Both the position numbers and the translations under genes were made by a program. DNA of 8,801 nucleotides from JAXDLK01 sp034666665 (GTDB lineage: Bacteria; Desulfobacterota; Binatia; JACPRU01). The stretch's first letter is position 1; each line of letters opens with the position of its first letter. The notes beneath the pieces were generated by a model. That model was not told where the DNA came from. It saw only the letters and a program-made list of their open reading frames with translations, and did no database searches. The stretch covers positions 1 to 8,801 of the forward strand of contig JAXDLK010000308.1 of the NCBI GenBank assembly GCA_034666665.1, given 5' to 3'. Shown here in pieces: positions 1 to 7,443 of this stretch.

Positions 1-191
1 CGCCCGGGAAAATGGCCGGTGAAGAAGGGCTCGTTGATCGTCACGTTCTTGATCGCCACCAGCCGCTTCCCGGGCTCGAGCTCGAGAACCCGGTCGACCA
101 GCAGGAAGGGAAAGCGATGCGGCAGCCGCGCGGAGATCTCGCGAACGTCGAACCCGGCGGTGCTAGTGTTCCGTCCCACGGAGGGCTTCAT
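1..191 (-). CDS. fabZ: FabZ, (3R)-hydroxyacyl-ACP dehydratase, 5' part (3' end outside window)
   Basis: Cytoplasmic hot-dog-fold enzyme that dehydrates beta-hydroxyacyl-ACP to trans-2-enoyl-ACP in fatty acid elongation; beside lipid A genes it helps balance phospholipid against lipid A synthesis. The first 63 residues are present. They include the family N-terminal signature LPHRFPFLLVDRV (about residues 24-36), then VAIKNVTINEPFFTGHFPG, which holds the catalytic histidine (H60) of the GHFPG motif. The second active-site residue, a Glu on the central helix, would lie beyond the left edge. The ATG at 191-189 is the only credible start in this frame: upstream codons are open but contain no start codon nearby. 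It lacks a recognisable Shine-Dalgarno sequence, and a stable hairpin ends 15 nt upstream of it. The roughly 13-residue leader before DVREI is not family-typical and may be poorly conserved. Transcribed in the same direction as skp, 149 nt downstream of it. Identity is secure from the motifs. Confidence 0.93.
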   Translation of the reverse strand, partial: MKPSVGRNTSTAGFDVREISARLPHRFPFLLVDRVLELEPGKRLVAIKNVTINEPFFTGHFPG

Positions 192-206
192 GCAGATCGC
201 GGATGA

Positions 207-235
207 TCGTCGTCGCTGCCAAGGCGCGACGACGA
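207..235. other. Strong hairpin in the skp-fabZ spacer
   Basis: Perfect 10-bp inverted repeat: TCGTCGTCGC at 207-216 and GCGACGACGA at 226-235, with a 9-nt loop. It lies 16 to 44 nt upstream of the fabZ ATG on the minus strand. No T-run follows on either strand, so it is not a classical intrinsic terminator. It could be an RNA processing or stability element, or could affect fabZ translation, whose start has no visible Shine-Dalgarno sequence. Part of the symmetry comes from the simple CGT/ACG repeat, so chance slippage is possible. The rest of the 149-bp spacer (192-340) holds no gene I can support. Confidence 0.5.
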
Positions 236-340
236 CGAATATCGGGCAATCTTCGGAGGAGGCACAACGCAGGCAGCGGCGGCGACAGCCGCGAGATGCG
301 TGGAGCCATCCGTGGGAGGGGACACTCGGGAACCGCCGGA

Positions 341-871
341 TTACTTCTTCGGCTGTCCTCGTCGTTTCGCATTGTACGCCTCGATGACCTTGTCGGTGAT
401 GTCGGTGGAGCGGTGGTTGTACAGCACCACGCCGGTGTTCGACGCCTCGAGGATCACCAGGTAGGGAGAGCGCGAGCCGTACTCGGCGATCACCTCTTGG
501 AGGTCGCGGAGGATCTCGGCCGTGAGCTCGTTGTCTCGCTGCTGCAGCTCGGCCTGCGAGTCCTTGTACGTTCGCTGGAAGTCGCGGAGCTTCCGCTGGT
601 AGTCCTTCTCCAGGTTCTTCCGCTCCTCCTCCTTCAGCACCAGTCCCTTCTTCTCGAGGTCCACCTTGATGCGCTCGAGGGATTCCTTCTGCTTGGCGAG
701 TTGCGCCTGGAGCTTGTCGACCTCGCCCTTGAAGCCCTCCTTCGCCCGCTTCCCCGACTCACATTCGTTGAGCGCCCGCTGCAGGTCGACGGTGGCGATC
801 GGCAGGTCCGCGGCGGACACGGCGAGCGGAGCGAGCAGCAGCGTTGCGATGAACACGACGACCGACTTCAT
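341..871 (-). CDS. skp: Skp/OmpH-family periplasmic chaperone
   Basis: 176-residue periplasmic chaperone expected to trimerise and hold unfolded outer-membrane proteins on their way to BamA. Residues 1-20 are a Sec signal peptide (KS, then VVVFIATLLLAPL, ending AVSA before ADLP). The mature protein starts with the short beta-strand typical of the family (LPIATVDLQRAL, about 23-34). A long, highly charged Lys/Glu/Gln-rich coiled coil follows at about 40-130, forming the tentacle. The C-terminal part (SPYLVILEASNTGVVLYN, about 135-152, then DITDKVIEAYN) completes the body. Length and layout match the OmpH family. The ATG start has a strong Shine-Dalgarno sequence 7 nt upstream. It follows bamA after 39 nt, the usual partner order. 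Mature Skp proteins usually lack cysteine, whereas one is present here (C37). Assignment rests on architecture and context as well as sequence, because this family diverges fast. Confidence 0.9.
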   Translation of the reverse strand: MKSVVVFIATLLLAPLAVSAADLPIATVDLQRALNECESGKRAKEGFKGEVDKLQAQLAKQKESLERIKVDLEKKGLVLKEEERKNLEKDYQRKLRDFQRTYKDSQAELQQRDNELTAEILRDLQEVIAEYGSRSPYLVILEASNTGVVLYNHRSTDITDKVIEAYNAKRRGQPKK

Positions 872-878
872 TCGACGG

Positions 879-886
879 ACCTCCTC
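879..886 (-). promoter_or_regulatory. Ribosome binding site of skp
   Basis: The minus strand reads GAGGAGGT ending 7 nt before the skp ATG. It is the clearest Shine-Dalgarno sequence in the window and fixes the skp start. The bamA, lolD, lolC, lysS and fabZ starts have weak or no such match. This suggests skp is translated independently and strongly, while others may depend on coupling. Confidence 0.75.
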
Positions 887-910
887 GGATTCGGCGACCC
901 GGCCGACGCG

Positions 911-3415
911 CTACAGGGGCGCGCCGAACGAGAACTGGAAGACGTTGTTCTTCTCGCCGCGGCGGCGAGCGATGGGATAGCCGATCTCGAGCCGTAGCGG
1001 CCCGATCGGGGAGAGCCAACGGACTCCCCACCCGTAGGCGTAACGGAGCTCGGCGACGTCGAGCCCCTGCGAGCGGCTGAACGCGTTGCCGGCGTCGAAG
1101 AACACGACGCCGCGGAGCCCGAGCTCCTCGATCAACGGGAAGATCAGCTCGCCGTTCATGATCAGCTGCGAGCTGCCGCCGACCGGCGTGGTGTCGACGA
1201 TCGTACCGTCGGGAGCGAACACCGGCTCGCGCGGGCCGAGCGTGCGCGTGCGGAAGCCGCGGACGGAGTTGATGCCGCCGGGGAAGAAGCGCTCGAAGAG
1301 CGGCAGCTCCTTGCCGTCGCGTCCGCCTTCGCCGAGGCCGTAGCCGACGCGGCCGCCGGCGGACGCGACGAACGTGCCCCACGAGGGGCTGCGGTAGAAG
1401 GGATAGAACCAGCGAGCGCGGCTCTCGACCTTCAAGTAGTCGGTGTCACCGCCGAGACCGGCGAACTCGACGGACACGTCCTGCACCGACCCGTCCGTCG
1501 GGTCGAACGGATGGTTCAGCGTGTTGCGCACGAGCGTCGGGATCACGCTCGACGTCAGCGTCTTGCCTTCCTCGGCATCGATGCTCGGTACGCGGAAGAA
1601 GAAGTCGAGGTTGCCGATGTCCGCCTGGTCGAGCTGGTACTCGAGGCCGAAGCGCACCTCGTCGAGGGACAGCCCGGCGAACCGGTCGAGGCCGAGAGCG
1701 GTGAAGGGATAGAGGAACTGGGTGGTGAAGCCGCGTCCGGAGCGCGTGAAGTCGTCGAACTCGAGCCGCGTGTTGAAGGCGCTGAACGACGCGGTGAAGT
1801 AGGTGTCGAGGAAGTACGGATCGACGTAGTCGATCGAGTAGTCCTGGCGGATCGCGCCGAAGTCCACGTTCAGCGACACGCGGTCGCCGGAGCCGAACAG
1901 GTTGTTCTCCGAGAGCCGGCCGGAGATCACGAACCGGTCCGCGGAGCTGAAGCCGGCGCCCGCGGTGAAGGCGCCCGTCGGCGCCTCCTTCACGTCGATC
2001 ACCAGGTCGATCTGATCCGGCTGCTCGGACTTCTTGGTCGCGAGGTTCACCTCCTGGAAGAAACCGAGGCGCTGGATACGCGCGCGGCTGTCCTTCAGCA
2101 GCGTGCCGGAGAAGAGCTGCTGCTCCTGCACCTTGAGCTCGCGGCGGATGACGTCGTCGCGCGTCTTGGTGTTGCCGGTGATCTCGATGCGGTTGAAGTA
2201 GACGCGCGGTCCCTTGTCGATCTTGAACGTGATGTCGACCGCCTGCTTCGCCGCGTTGACCGAGGTCTCGGGCTCGACGTTCGTGAAGGCATAGCCGTTG
2301 TCGCCGTAGAACTCCGTGAGCGCCAGGATGTCCTTGCGGAGGTCGCTGGCCTTGAAGGTGTCGCCGGTCTGCGTCGAGAGCGACTTCGCGAGCGCCGGTT
2401 TCGGAGCGATCAGGTCACCGGCGATGTCGACCTTGCCGATCTTGTGTTGCTTGCCCTCGTCGATCTTGAACGTCACCTGCAGGCCGTCGTCCACGCGCTG
2501 GACGTTCGGCTCGTCGATGCGGACGTTGACGTAGCCGTTCTCGTAGTACCAGGCGGTGAGCCGCTCGCCGTCGGTCTTGAGCACGTCGGCATCGAGGTTG
2601 CCCGCCCCGGTGACCCACGAGAGGAACCACGCCTCCTTGGTCTGCAAGATGCGCTTCAGCTGCCGATCCGAGAACGACTGGTTGCCCTCGAACTCGATGT
2701 GCTCGACGCGCACGATCTTGCCCTCGTCCACGTTGAACGTGAGCACGACCTCGCCCGCGGCGTCCGGCGGCGAGACCTGGAAGGCGATCTTCGCGTCCTT
2801 GTAGCCTTTCTGATCGTAGAGCTTCTTCGCTTCCTCGATGCCTTCGTGCACTTTCCCGAGGTCGAGGATCGTGCGCGGGCGCACCTTGAGCGCCGTCTGC
2901 ACGTCCTCCTCGGTCAGCTTCTTCGTGCCCTCGATCTTCACTTCCTTCACGAGCGGCCGCTCGACGACGCGGTAGACGAGGATGCGGCGGCCCTTCTCGT
3001 TCAGCATCTCGGCGCGCACGTCCTCGAAGAAGCCCATGTCGTAGATCTCGCGGATGTCACGCTCGACCGTCGCGGGATCGACGGGAGCCGCCGCGCGACT
3101 CCGCACGTGCAGCTTGATGGCGCTGTCCTCGACGCGGTGGTTCCCGATCACCCTCACCTCGTCGACGGGAGCGTTCTTCTCGAGATCGCCTCCCGGAGGC
3201 GGCGCGATGTGCTCCACCGCAGGCGGCTGTGCGGAGCCGATGGGAGGCGGCGGCTGCGCGGACTCCAACGGGGGCCGCGGTGGAGCGGACTCGATGGGAG
3301 GCCGAGGCTGCGCCGACCCGACCGGCGGCCGGGGCTGCGCGGAAACGATCCGCGGCGCGGCCAGCAGAAGAGCCGCCGCCACGGAAAGCCCGATCTTGCC
3401 CGAGTCCGGTCTCAT
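911..3415 (-). CDS. bamA: BamA, outer-membrane protein assembly factor (Omp85 family)
   Basis: Core insertase of the Bam complex, folding beta-barrel proteins into the outer membrane; 834 residues from the chosen ATG. Residues 1-26 are a signal peptide (hydrophobic SVAAALLLAAP, cleavage likely after IVSA). A proline-rich segment of 9-residue repeats covers about 26-66. Five POTRA domains follow at about 85-155, 156-233, 234-323, 324-404 and 405-480, each opening with a V-x-x-I-x-G-type strand. The 16-strand barrel fills about 485-834. The diagnostic VRGF motif of barrel loop 6 is at 718-721 (FPGGINSVRGF). The barrel ends FQFSFGAPL, so the usual terminal aromatic residue is Leu. A GTG at 3475 overlapping the lolD stop would add 20 basic residues; I prefer the ATG at 3415 because it begins a normal signal peptide, with a weak GAGG about 10 nt upstream. 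It lies 56 nt downstream of lolD and 39 nt upstream of skp. Confidence 0.96.
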   Translation of the reverse strand: MRPDSGKIGLSVAAALLLAAPRIVSAQPRPPVGSAQPRPPIESAPPRPPLESAQPPPPIGSAQPPAVEHIAPPPGGDLEKNAPVDEVRVIGNHRVEDSAIKLHVRSRAAAPVDPATVERDIREIYDMGFFEDVRAEMLNEKGRRILVYRVVERPLVKEVKIEGTKKLTEEDVQTALKVRPRTILDLGKVHEGIEEAKKLYDQKGYKDAKIAFQVSPPDAAGEVVLTFNVDEGKIVRVEHIEFEGNQSFSDRQLKRILQTKEAWFLSWVTGAGNLDADVLKTDGERLTAWYYENGYVNVRIDEPNVQRVDDGLQVTFKIDEGKQHKIGKVDIAGDLIAPKPALAKSLSTQTGDTFKASDLRKDILALTEFYGDNGYAFTNVEPETSVNAAKQAVDITFKIDKGPRVYFNRIEITGNTKTRDDVIRRELKVQEQQLFSGTLLKDSRARIQRLGFFQEVNLATKKSEQPDQIDLVIDVKEAPTGAFTAGAGFSSADRFVISGRLSENNLFGSGDRVSLNVDFGAIRQDYSIDYVDPYFLDTYFTASFSAFNTRLEFDDFTRSGRGFTTQFLYPFTALGLDRFAGLSLDEVRFGLEYQLDQADIGNLDFFFRVPSIDAEEGKTLTSSVIPTLVRNTLNHPFDPTDGSVQDVSVEFAGLGGDTDYLKVESRARWFYPFYRSPSWGTFVASAGGRVGYGLGEGGRDGKELPLFERFFPGGINSVRGFRTRTLGPREPVFAPDGTIVDTTPVGGSSQLIMNGELIFPLIEELGLRGVVFFDAGNAFSRSQGLDVAELRYAYGWGVRWLSPIGPLRLEIGYPIARRRGEKNNVFQFSFGAPL
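3218..3340 (-). repeat. 27-bp tandem repeat coding for the proline-rich BamA N-terminus
   Basis: About 4.6 in-frame copies of a 27-bp unit. Each encodes nine residues of the form A-Q/P-P-R/P-P-P-I/V/L-G/E-S. Successive units read AQPRPPVGS, AQPRPPIES, APPRPPLES, AQPPPPIGS and a partial AQPPA. The repeat lies directly after the signal peptide and before POTRA1, so it would form an extended, periplasm-exposed linker at the extreme N-terminus of mature BamA. Units differ at scattered positions and remain in frame. Confidence 0.85.
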
Positions 3416-3471
3416 TAAAGTCGTGCCTCGTACCACAGCTCGTTTTCGTCTTCCATGGCCTCTCTCCGCCG

Positions 3472-4176
3472 TCACGCGGGCTCCAAGCGGCCGTCGTGAA
3501 GCCGGAGCACCCGATCCATCGCCGCCGCCAGCCGCGGGTTGTGCGTTGCGATGATCAACGCGACGCTGCGCTCGCGGTTCAACTCGATCAGCAGATCCTG
3601 AACCTCCTCGCCGGTGATGGGATCGAGATTGCCCGTCGGCTCGTCGGCGAGCAGCACCGGCGGCCCGAGAGACGCCGCGCGTGCCACCGACACCCGCTGC
3701 TGCTCGCCGCCGGAGAGCTCGCCCGGCTTGTGGTCGAGCCGGGCACCGAGCCCGACGCGCACCAGGATCTCTCGCGCGCGGTCGGCCGCGCGCTCCCAGC
3801 GTTCGCCGCCGACGAGCGCAGGCATCATCACGTTCTCCAGGGCGCTGAAGTCGCCGAGCAGGTGGTGGAACTGGAAGACGAAACCGATCTGGCGATTGCG
3901 GAACGCGGCGAGCTCGTCGGAGCCGAGCGTCGCGACGTCGAGGCCGCCGTAGCGGACGGCTCCGGCGGTCGGCCGATCGAGCGCGCCGAGGATGTGCAGC
4001 AGCGTCGACTTGCCCACTCCGGACTCGCCGACGATCGCCACCTTCTCTCCGCGCTGCACCTCGAGCTCGACGCCTTCGAGCACGCGCACGTCCCGCCCCG
4101 CATCCGCGTAATGCTTGACCAGACCTTCGACGCGAACCAGCGGGTCGCCCGCGGACGCGGCGGTCGGCTCACTCAT
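3472..4176 (-). CDS. lolD: LolD, ATP-binding subunit of the lipoprotein-releasing ABC transporter
   Basis: Cytoplasmic ATPase that powers extraction of outer-membrane lipoproteins from the inner membrane with LolC/E; 234 residues, normal length. All ABC motifs are intact: Walker A GESGVGKST (50-58), Q-loop FQFHHLL (Q102), signature LSGGEQQR (154-161), Walker B VLLADE (174-179) with D-loop GNLD, and switch histidine in ATHN (H211). The FQFHHLL-DF-ALENVMMP stretch is typical of LolD/MacB-like ATPases rather than of uptake systems. Its ATG lies inside the end of lolC (8-nt overlap, ATGAGTGA), so translation is probably coupled, and no strong Shine-Dalgarno sequence is present. The 56-nt spacer to bamA holds no other gene. 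Other members of the MacB/LolD group are distinguished mainly by context, which here favours Lol. Confidence 0.95.
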   Translation of the reverse strand: MSEPTAASAGDPLVRVEGLVKHYADAGRDVRVLEGVELEVQRGEKVAIVGESGVGKSTLLHILGALDRPTAGAVRYGGLDVATLGSDELAAFRNRQIGFVFQFHHLLGDFSALENVMMPALVGGERWERAADRAREILVRVGLGARLDHKPGELSGGEQQRVSVARAASLGPPVLLADEPTGNLDPITGEEVQDLLIELNRERSVALIIATHNPRLAAAMDRVLRLHDGRLEPA

Positions 4177-5446
4177 AACGGATGACGTCCACCGGGGCGA
4201 CGCGCGCCGCCCGCGAGGCAGGATAGAGCGTCACCAGGAAACAGATCAGCAGCGCGGCGACGGAGACCGCTGCGAAGTACGCGGGCACGATCTCGACCGG
4301 CACCGTCGGCGTCTGGAACACCCCCACCGGGAGCGGCAGCTCGAGACGCGAGATCGCCCACGACAGCAAGAGCCCGCCGCAATTGCCTACGACCGTGCCG
4401 ACGACACCGATCACCAGCCCCTTGAAGACGAAGATCCGGGCGACCGAGCGATCCGTCGCACCCATGGACTTGAGAATCGCGATGTCCTTCCGCTTCTCCA
4501 TGACGACCATGATCAGCGTGGCCAGGATCGAGAAGCCGGCGACGACGAGCATCAGCGTGAGCACGAGGAAGTAGACGAGCTTCTCGAGACGGAGAGCGAT
4601 GAAGAGGTTGCGGTTCACCTGCATCCAGTCGCGCGCCTCGTACGGAAAGCCGAGCGCCTTCTGGTTCAGGCGCGCCGCGACCTCGCCGGCACCCTCGAGA
4701 TCCGCCGTACGCACCTCGATGCCGCTGACCGCGCCGTTCATGCCGAGGAGCTTCTGCGCTTCGTCGAGCGACACGAAGATCAACGCGGCGTCGAACTCGA
4801 ACATGCCGGAGTTGTAGACGCCGACGACGACGAAGCGCTTCACCCGGGGAATCATGCCGACCGCGGACGGAGCGCCCACGGGCGAGAACACCGTCACCAC
4901 GTCTCCGGTGTGAACGCCGAGCTGCTTCGAGAGCTCCTCGCCGAGAAGCACGCCCGGCAGCACCACGCGGCGCGAGGCGTCGTCGCCCTCGCCTTCGAGG
5001 CCGGGGACCTTCACCTCGTGCGGCTTGCCGAGCTCCGCGAAGCTCCCGGAACGGAGGAAGCGAGCGATGTCGACGACCTCGCTCGCCCGGTGGGGCTCGA
5101 TGCCGCGCAAGTAGACGCCCGCGACGCGCTCCTCGCGTGCGACCATCGCCTGCGCGTAGATGAACGGCGCCGCGGCGACGACGCCCGGCACCTTCGAGAT
5201 CGATTCGATCAGCTTCGGCGCGTCGCGCACCGGCCCGCCGTAGCTGGTCACCACCACGTGCGGCGTGAGGCCGAGGATGCGATCGCGGAGGTCGTTCTCG
5301 AAGCCGGTGAACACCGACAGCACGGTGTCCAGCGTCATCACGCTGATCGTCACGCCGACGATCGAGATCAGCGTGATCAGGCTGACGAACGCCTCCCGCC
5401 GCTTCGCTCGAAGGTAGCGCAGGCTGATGACGAGCTCGTACCGCAT
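4169..5446 (-). CDS. lolC: LolC/LolE-family lipoprotein-releasing permease
   Basis: Inner-membrane permease that takes triacylated lipoproteins from the bilayer and hands them to LolA using LolD-supplied energy; 425 residues. Four membrane segments are visible at about 20-43, 290-317, 338-365 and 390-409. A large periplasmic domain lies between the first two (about 44-285), the LolC/E (MacB-like) topology. Family signatures include GFENDLRDRILGLTPHV (48-64), the pre-TM2 segment N-R-N-L-F-I-A-L-R-L-E-K-L, and the coupling region MEKRKDIAILKSMGAT (316-331). Only one LolC/E gene sits with lolD, so it may act as a homodimer (LolF-like), although a partner gene could lie elsewhere. TM1 contains an Asp (D40) where family members usually have an aliphatic residue. 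It begins 31 nt after lysS ends, with no clear Shine-Dalgarno sequence. Confidence 0.94.
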   Translation of the reverse strand: MRYELVISLRYLRAKRREAFVSLITLISIVGVTISVMTLDTVLSVFTGFENDLRDRILGLTPHVVVTSYGGPVRDAPKLIESISKVPGVVAAAPFIYAQAMVAREERVAGVYLRGIEPHRASEVVDIARFLRSGSFAELGKPHEVKVPGLEGEGDDASRRVVLPGVLLGEELSKQLGVHTGDVVTVFSPVGAPSAVGMIPRVKRFVVVGVYNSGMFEFDAALIFVSLDEAQKLLGMNGAVSGIEVRTADLEGAGEVAARLNQKALGFPYEARDWMQVNRNLFIALRLEKLVYFLVLTLMLVVAGFSILATLIMVVMEKRKDIAILKSMGATDRSVARIFVFKGLVIGVVGTVVGNCGGLLLSWAISRLELPLPVGVFQTPTVPVEIVPAYFAAVSVAALLICFLVTLYPASRAARVAPVDVIRYE

Positions 5447-5477
5447 GACCGAAGAATTCGCGCCGGAGGCGCCGCGG

Positions 5478-6965
<1,488 letters not shown>

Positions 6966-7010
6966 CGTGCGGCTTCTTACCAATTTCGGGGACGTTTCAC
7001 ACATTGAGCA

Positions 7011-7045
7011 CATTCCAACGGTCAGGGCGGGGCCGATGTGGAACG
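7011..7045. repeat. Possible degenerate third copy of the palindromic element
   Basis: Imperfect hairpin: TTCCA (7013-7017) pairs with TGGAA (7039-7043), and inside it CGGTC (7019-7023) pairs with GGCCG (7031-7035, one T-G wobble) around a 7-nt loop. The plan of a TTCC/GGAA outer arm, a CGGTC/GGCCG inner arm and a 7-nt loop matches the element at 7084-7132, whose inner arm is also CGGTCC/GGGCCG. The outer and inner stems are offset by an unequal bulge, so this may be decayed or coincidental. It lies 46 nt upstream of the lysS ATG, within its likely leader. Confidence 0.3.
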
Positions 7046-7083
7046 CCTCGGTATCCACCGTCGGCAGCGGCATCCCGTGTGAC

Positions 7084-7132
7084 GCTGGATATTCCGATCG
7101 GTCCGCTTTTTGGGCCGAGCGGAATATCCAGC
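7084..7132. repeat. Palindromic element A (49 bp, 20 of 21 stem positions paired)
   Basis: Outer arms GCTGGATATTCCG (7084-7096) and CGGAATATCCAGC (7120-7132) are perfect 13-bp complements. After one A-G mismatch, a 7-bp inner stem (TCGGTCC with GGGCCGA, one T-G wobble) closes a 7-nt loop GCTTTTT. The loop T-run lies inside the hairpin and no T-run follows the stem on either strand, so it is not a standard terminator. The same design recurs at 7218-7265 in the opposite loop orientation. Candidate REP-like or MITE-relic palindrome, or a structured RNA element in the lysS upstream region. Confidence 0.85.
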
Positions 7133-7217
7133 CACCGCGCGGAGCGCGGAATGTCTCGACCTCGCCACCGCGCCGGTACTTCGGATGAGTCGTCTGGTTC
7201 CGTGCTCCGCACGATGG

Positions 7218-7265
7218 GTGCAGTTTCCGCGTCGATCCAAAAAGGGCTCGACCCGGAAACTGCAC
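7218..7265. repeat. Palindromic element B (48 bp), related to element A
   Basis: Outer arms GTGCAGTTTCCG (7218-7229) and CGGAAACTGCAC (7254-7265) are perfect 12-bp complements. Following a C-C mismatch, GTCGATCC pairs with GGCTCGAC except for one T-C mismatch, closing the loop AAAAAG. Read on opposite strands, A and B share the blocks TTCCGC, TCG, CCAAAAAG, CGA and CGGAA in the same order. Their outer arms differ at about four positions, yet each change is matched on the opposite arm, so pairing is kept. Not followed by a T-run on either strand. Confidence 0.85.
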
Positions 7266-7388
7266 GGCATCCCTGACCTGTGGCGCTCGGGCAGAGACCG
7301 AGGCGTTGCACGACGTGCGAAACGTCCGCGCCCAGCCAACCCCCCACCACCCCGGACGCGCTCGCAGAAGAGCTCGCGGGCGCAAGAT

Positions 7389-7425
7389 GGCGCCGCTCCG
7401 AGCCGGCGAGGAGCGTCATGGCGCC
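7389..7425 (-). terminator. Hairpin downstream of envC, possible transcript end without U-tract
   Basis: Begins 18 nt after the envC stop on the minus strand. GGCGC pairs with GCGCC outside and CGCTCC with GGAGCG inside, separated by a 5-nt one-sided bulge, around a 10-nt loop. Placement suits an end or 3' protection of the ftsX-envC transcript, but no U-run follows, and an alternative fold using 7379-7394 (GGCGC/GCGCC) competes. Rated low for that reason. Confidence 0.3.
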
Positions 7426-7443
7426 GCCAGCTCGGACCGCGCC

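Larger units (their letters stand above)
6966..7443. other. 478-bp gene-free region between envC and lysS, rich in inverted repeats
   Basis: Separates the end of the ftsX-envC unit from the start of the lysS-fabZ run, so it should hold a terminator for the first and a promoter or leader for the second. No frame here shows a recognisable protein; the long open frames are a high-GC effect. It contains two related long palindromes, a possible degenerate third one, a small perfect hairpin (CCGCGC/GCGCGG at 7135-7149) and a bulged hairpin at about 7304-7324. A C/A-rich run lies at 7338-7353. I see no tRNA, T-box or convincing -35/-10 pair. It is visibly less G+C-rich around the palindromes (GGAATATCC, GGAAACTGC) than the neighbouring genes. 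Confidence 0.7.

Noticed and set aside
238..267. Possible promoter for fabZ on the minus strand (TTGTGC, 18-nt spacing, GATATT)
   Set aside because: Only 3 of 6 and 4 of 6 matches to the sigma-70 consensus, and such matches are expected by chance; kept only as a note.
163..372. Minus-strand open frame between skp and fabZ as an lpxD remnant
   Set aside because: It overlaps both neighbouring genes in another frame, is only 69 residues long, and shows no hexapeptide repeats or other LpxD features.
1511..3418. 635-codon open frame on the plus strand across bamA
   Set aside because: Antisense shadow of bamA. Its Arg/Leu/Asp/Val/His-rich, low-complexity translation matches no protein family and follows from the codon bias of the real gene.
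6966..7083. T-box or other amino-acid-responsive leader for lysS
   Set aside because: No T-box sequence or terminator/antiterminator pair is visible, and T-boxes are mainly a Gram-positive device.
7084..7265. The two palindromes as back-to-back intrinsic terminators
   Set aside because: The A/T runs are in the loops, not after the stems, and neither strand shows a U-tract following either hairpin.
6966..7385. N-terminal extension of lysS by 140 codons
   Set aside because: The extension reads through both palindromes and gives a Trp/Arg/Ser-rich sequence unlike any LysRS; family similarity begins at the ATG at 6965.
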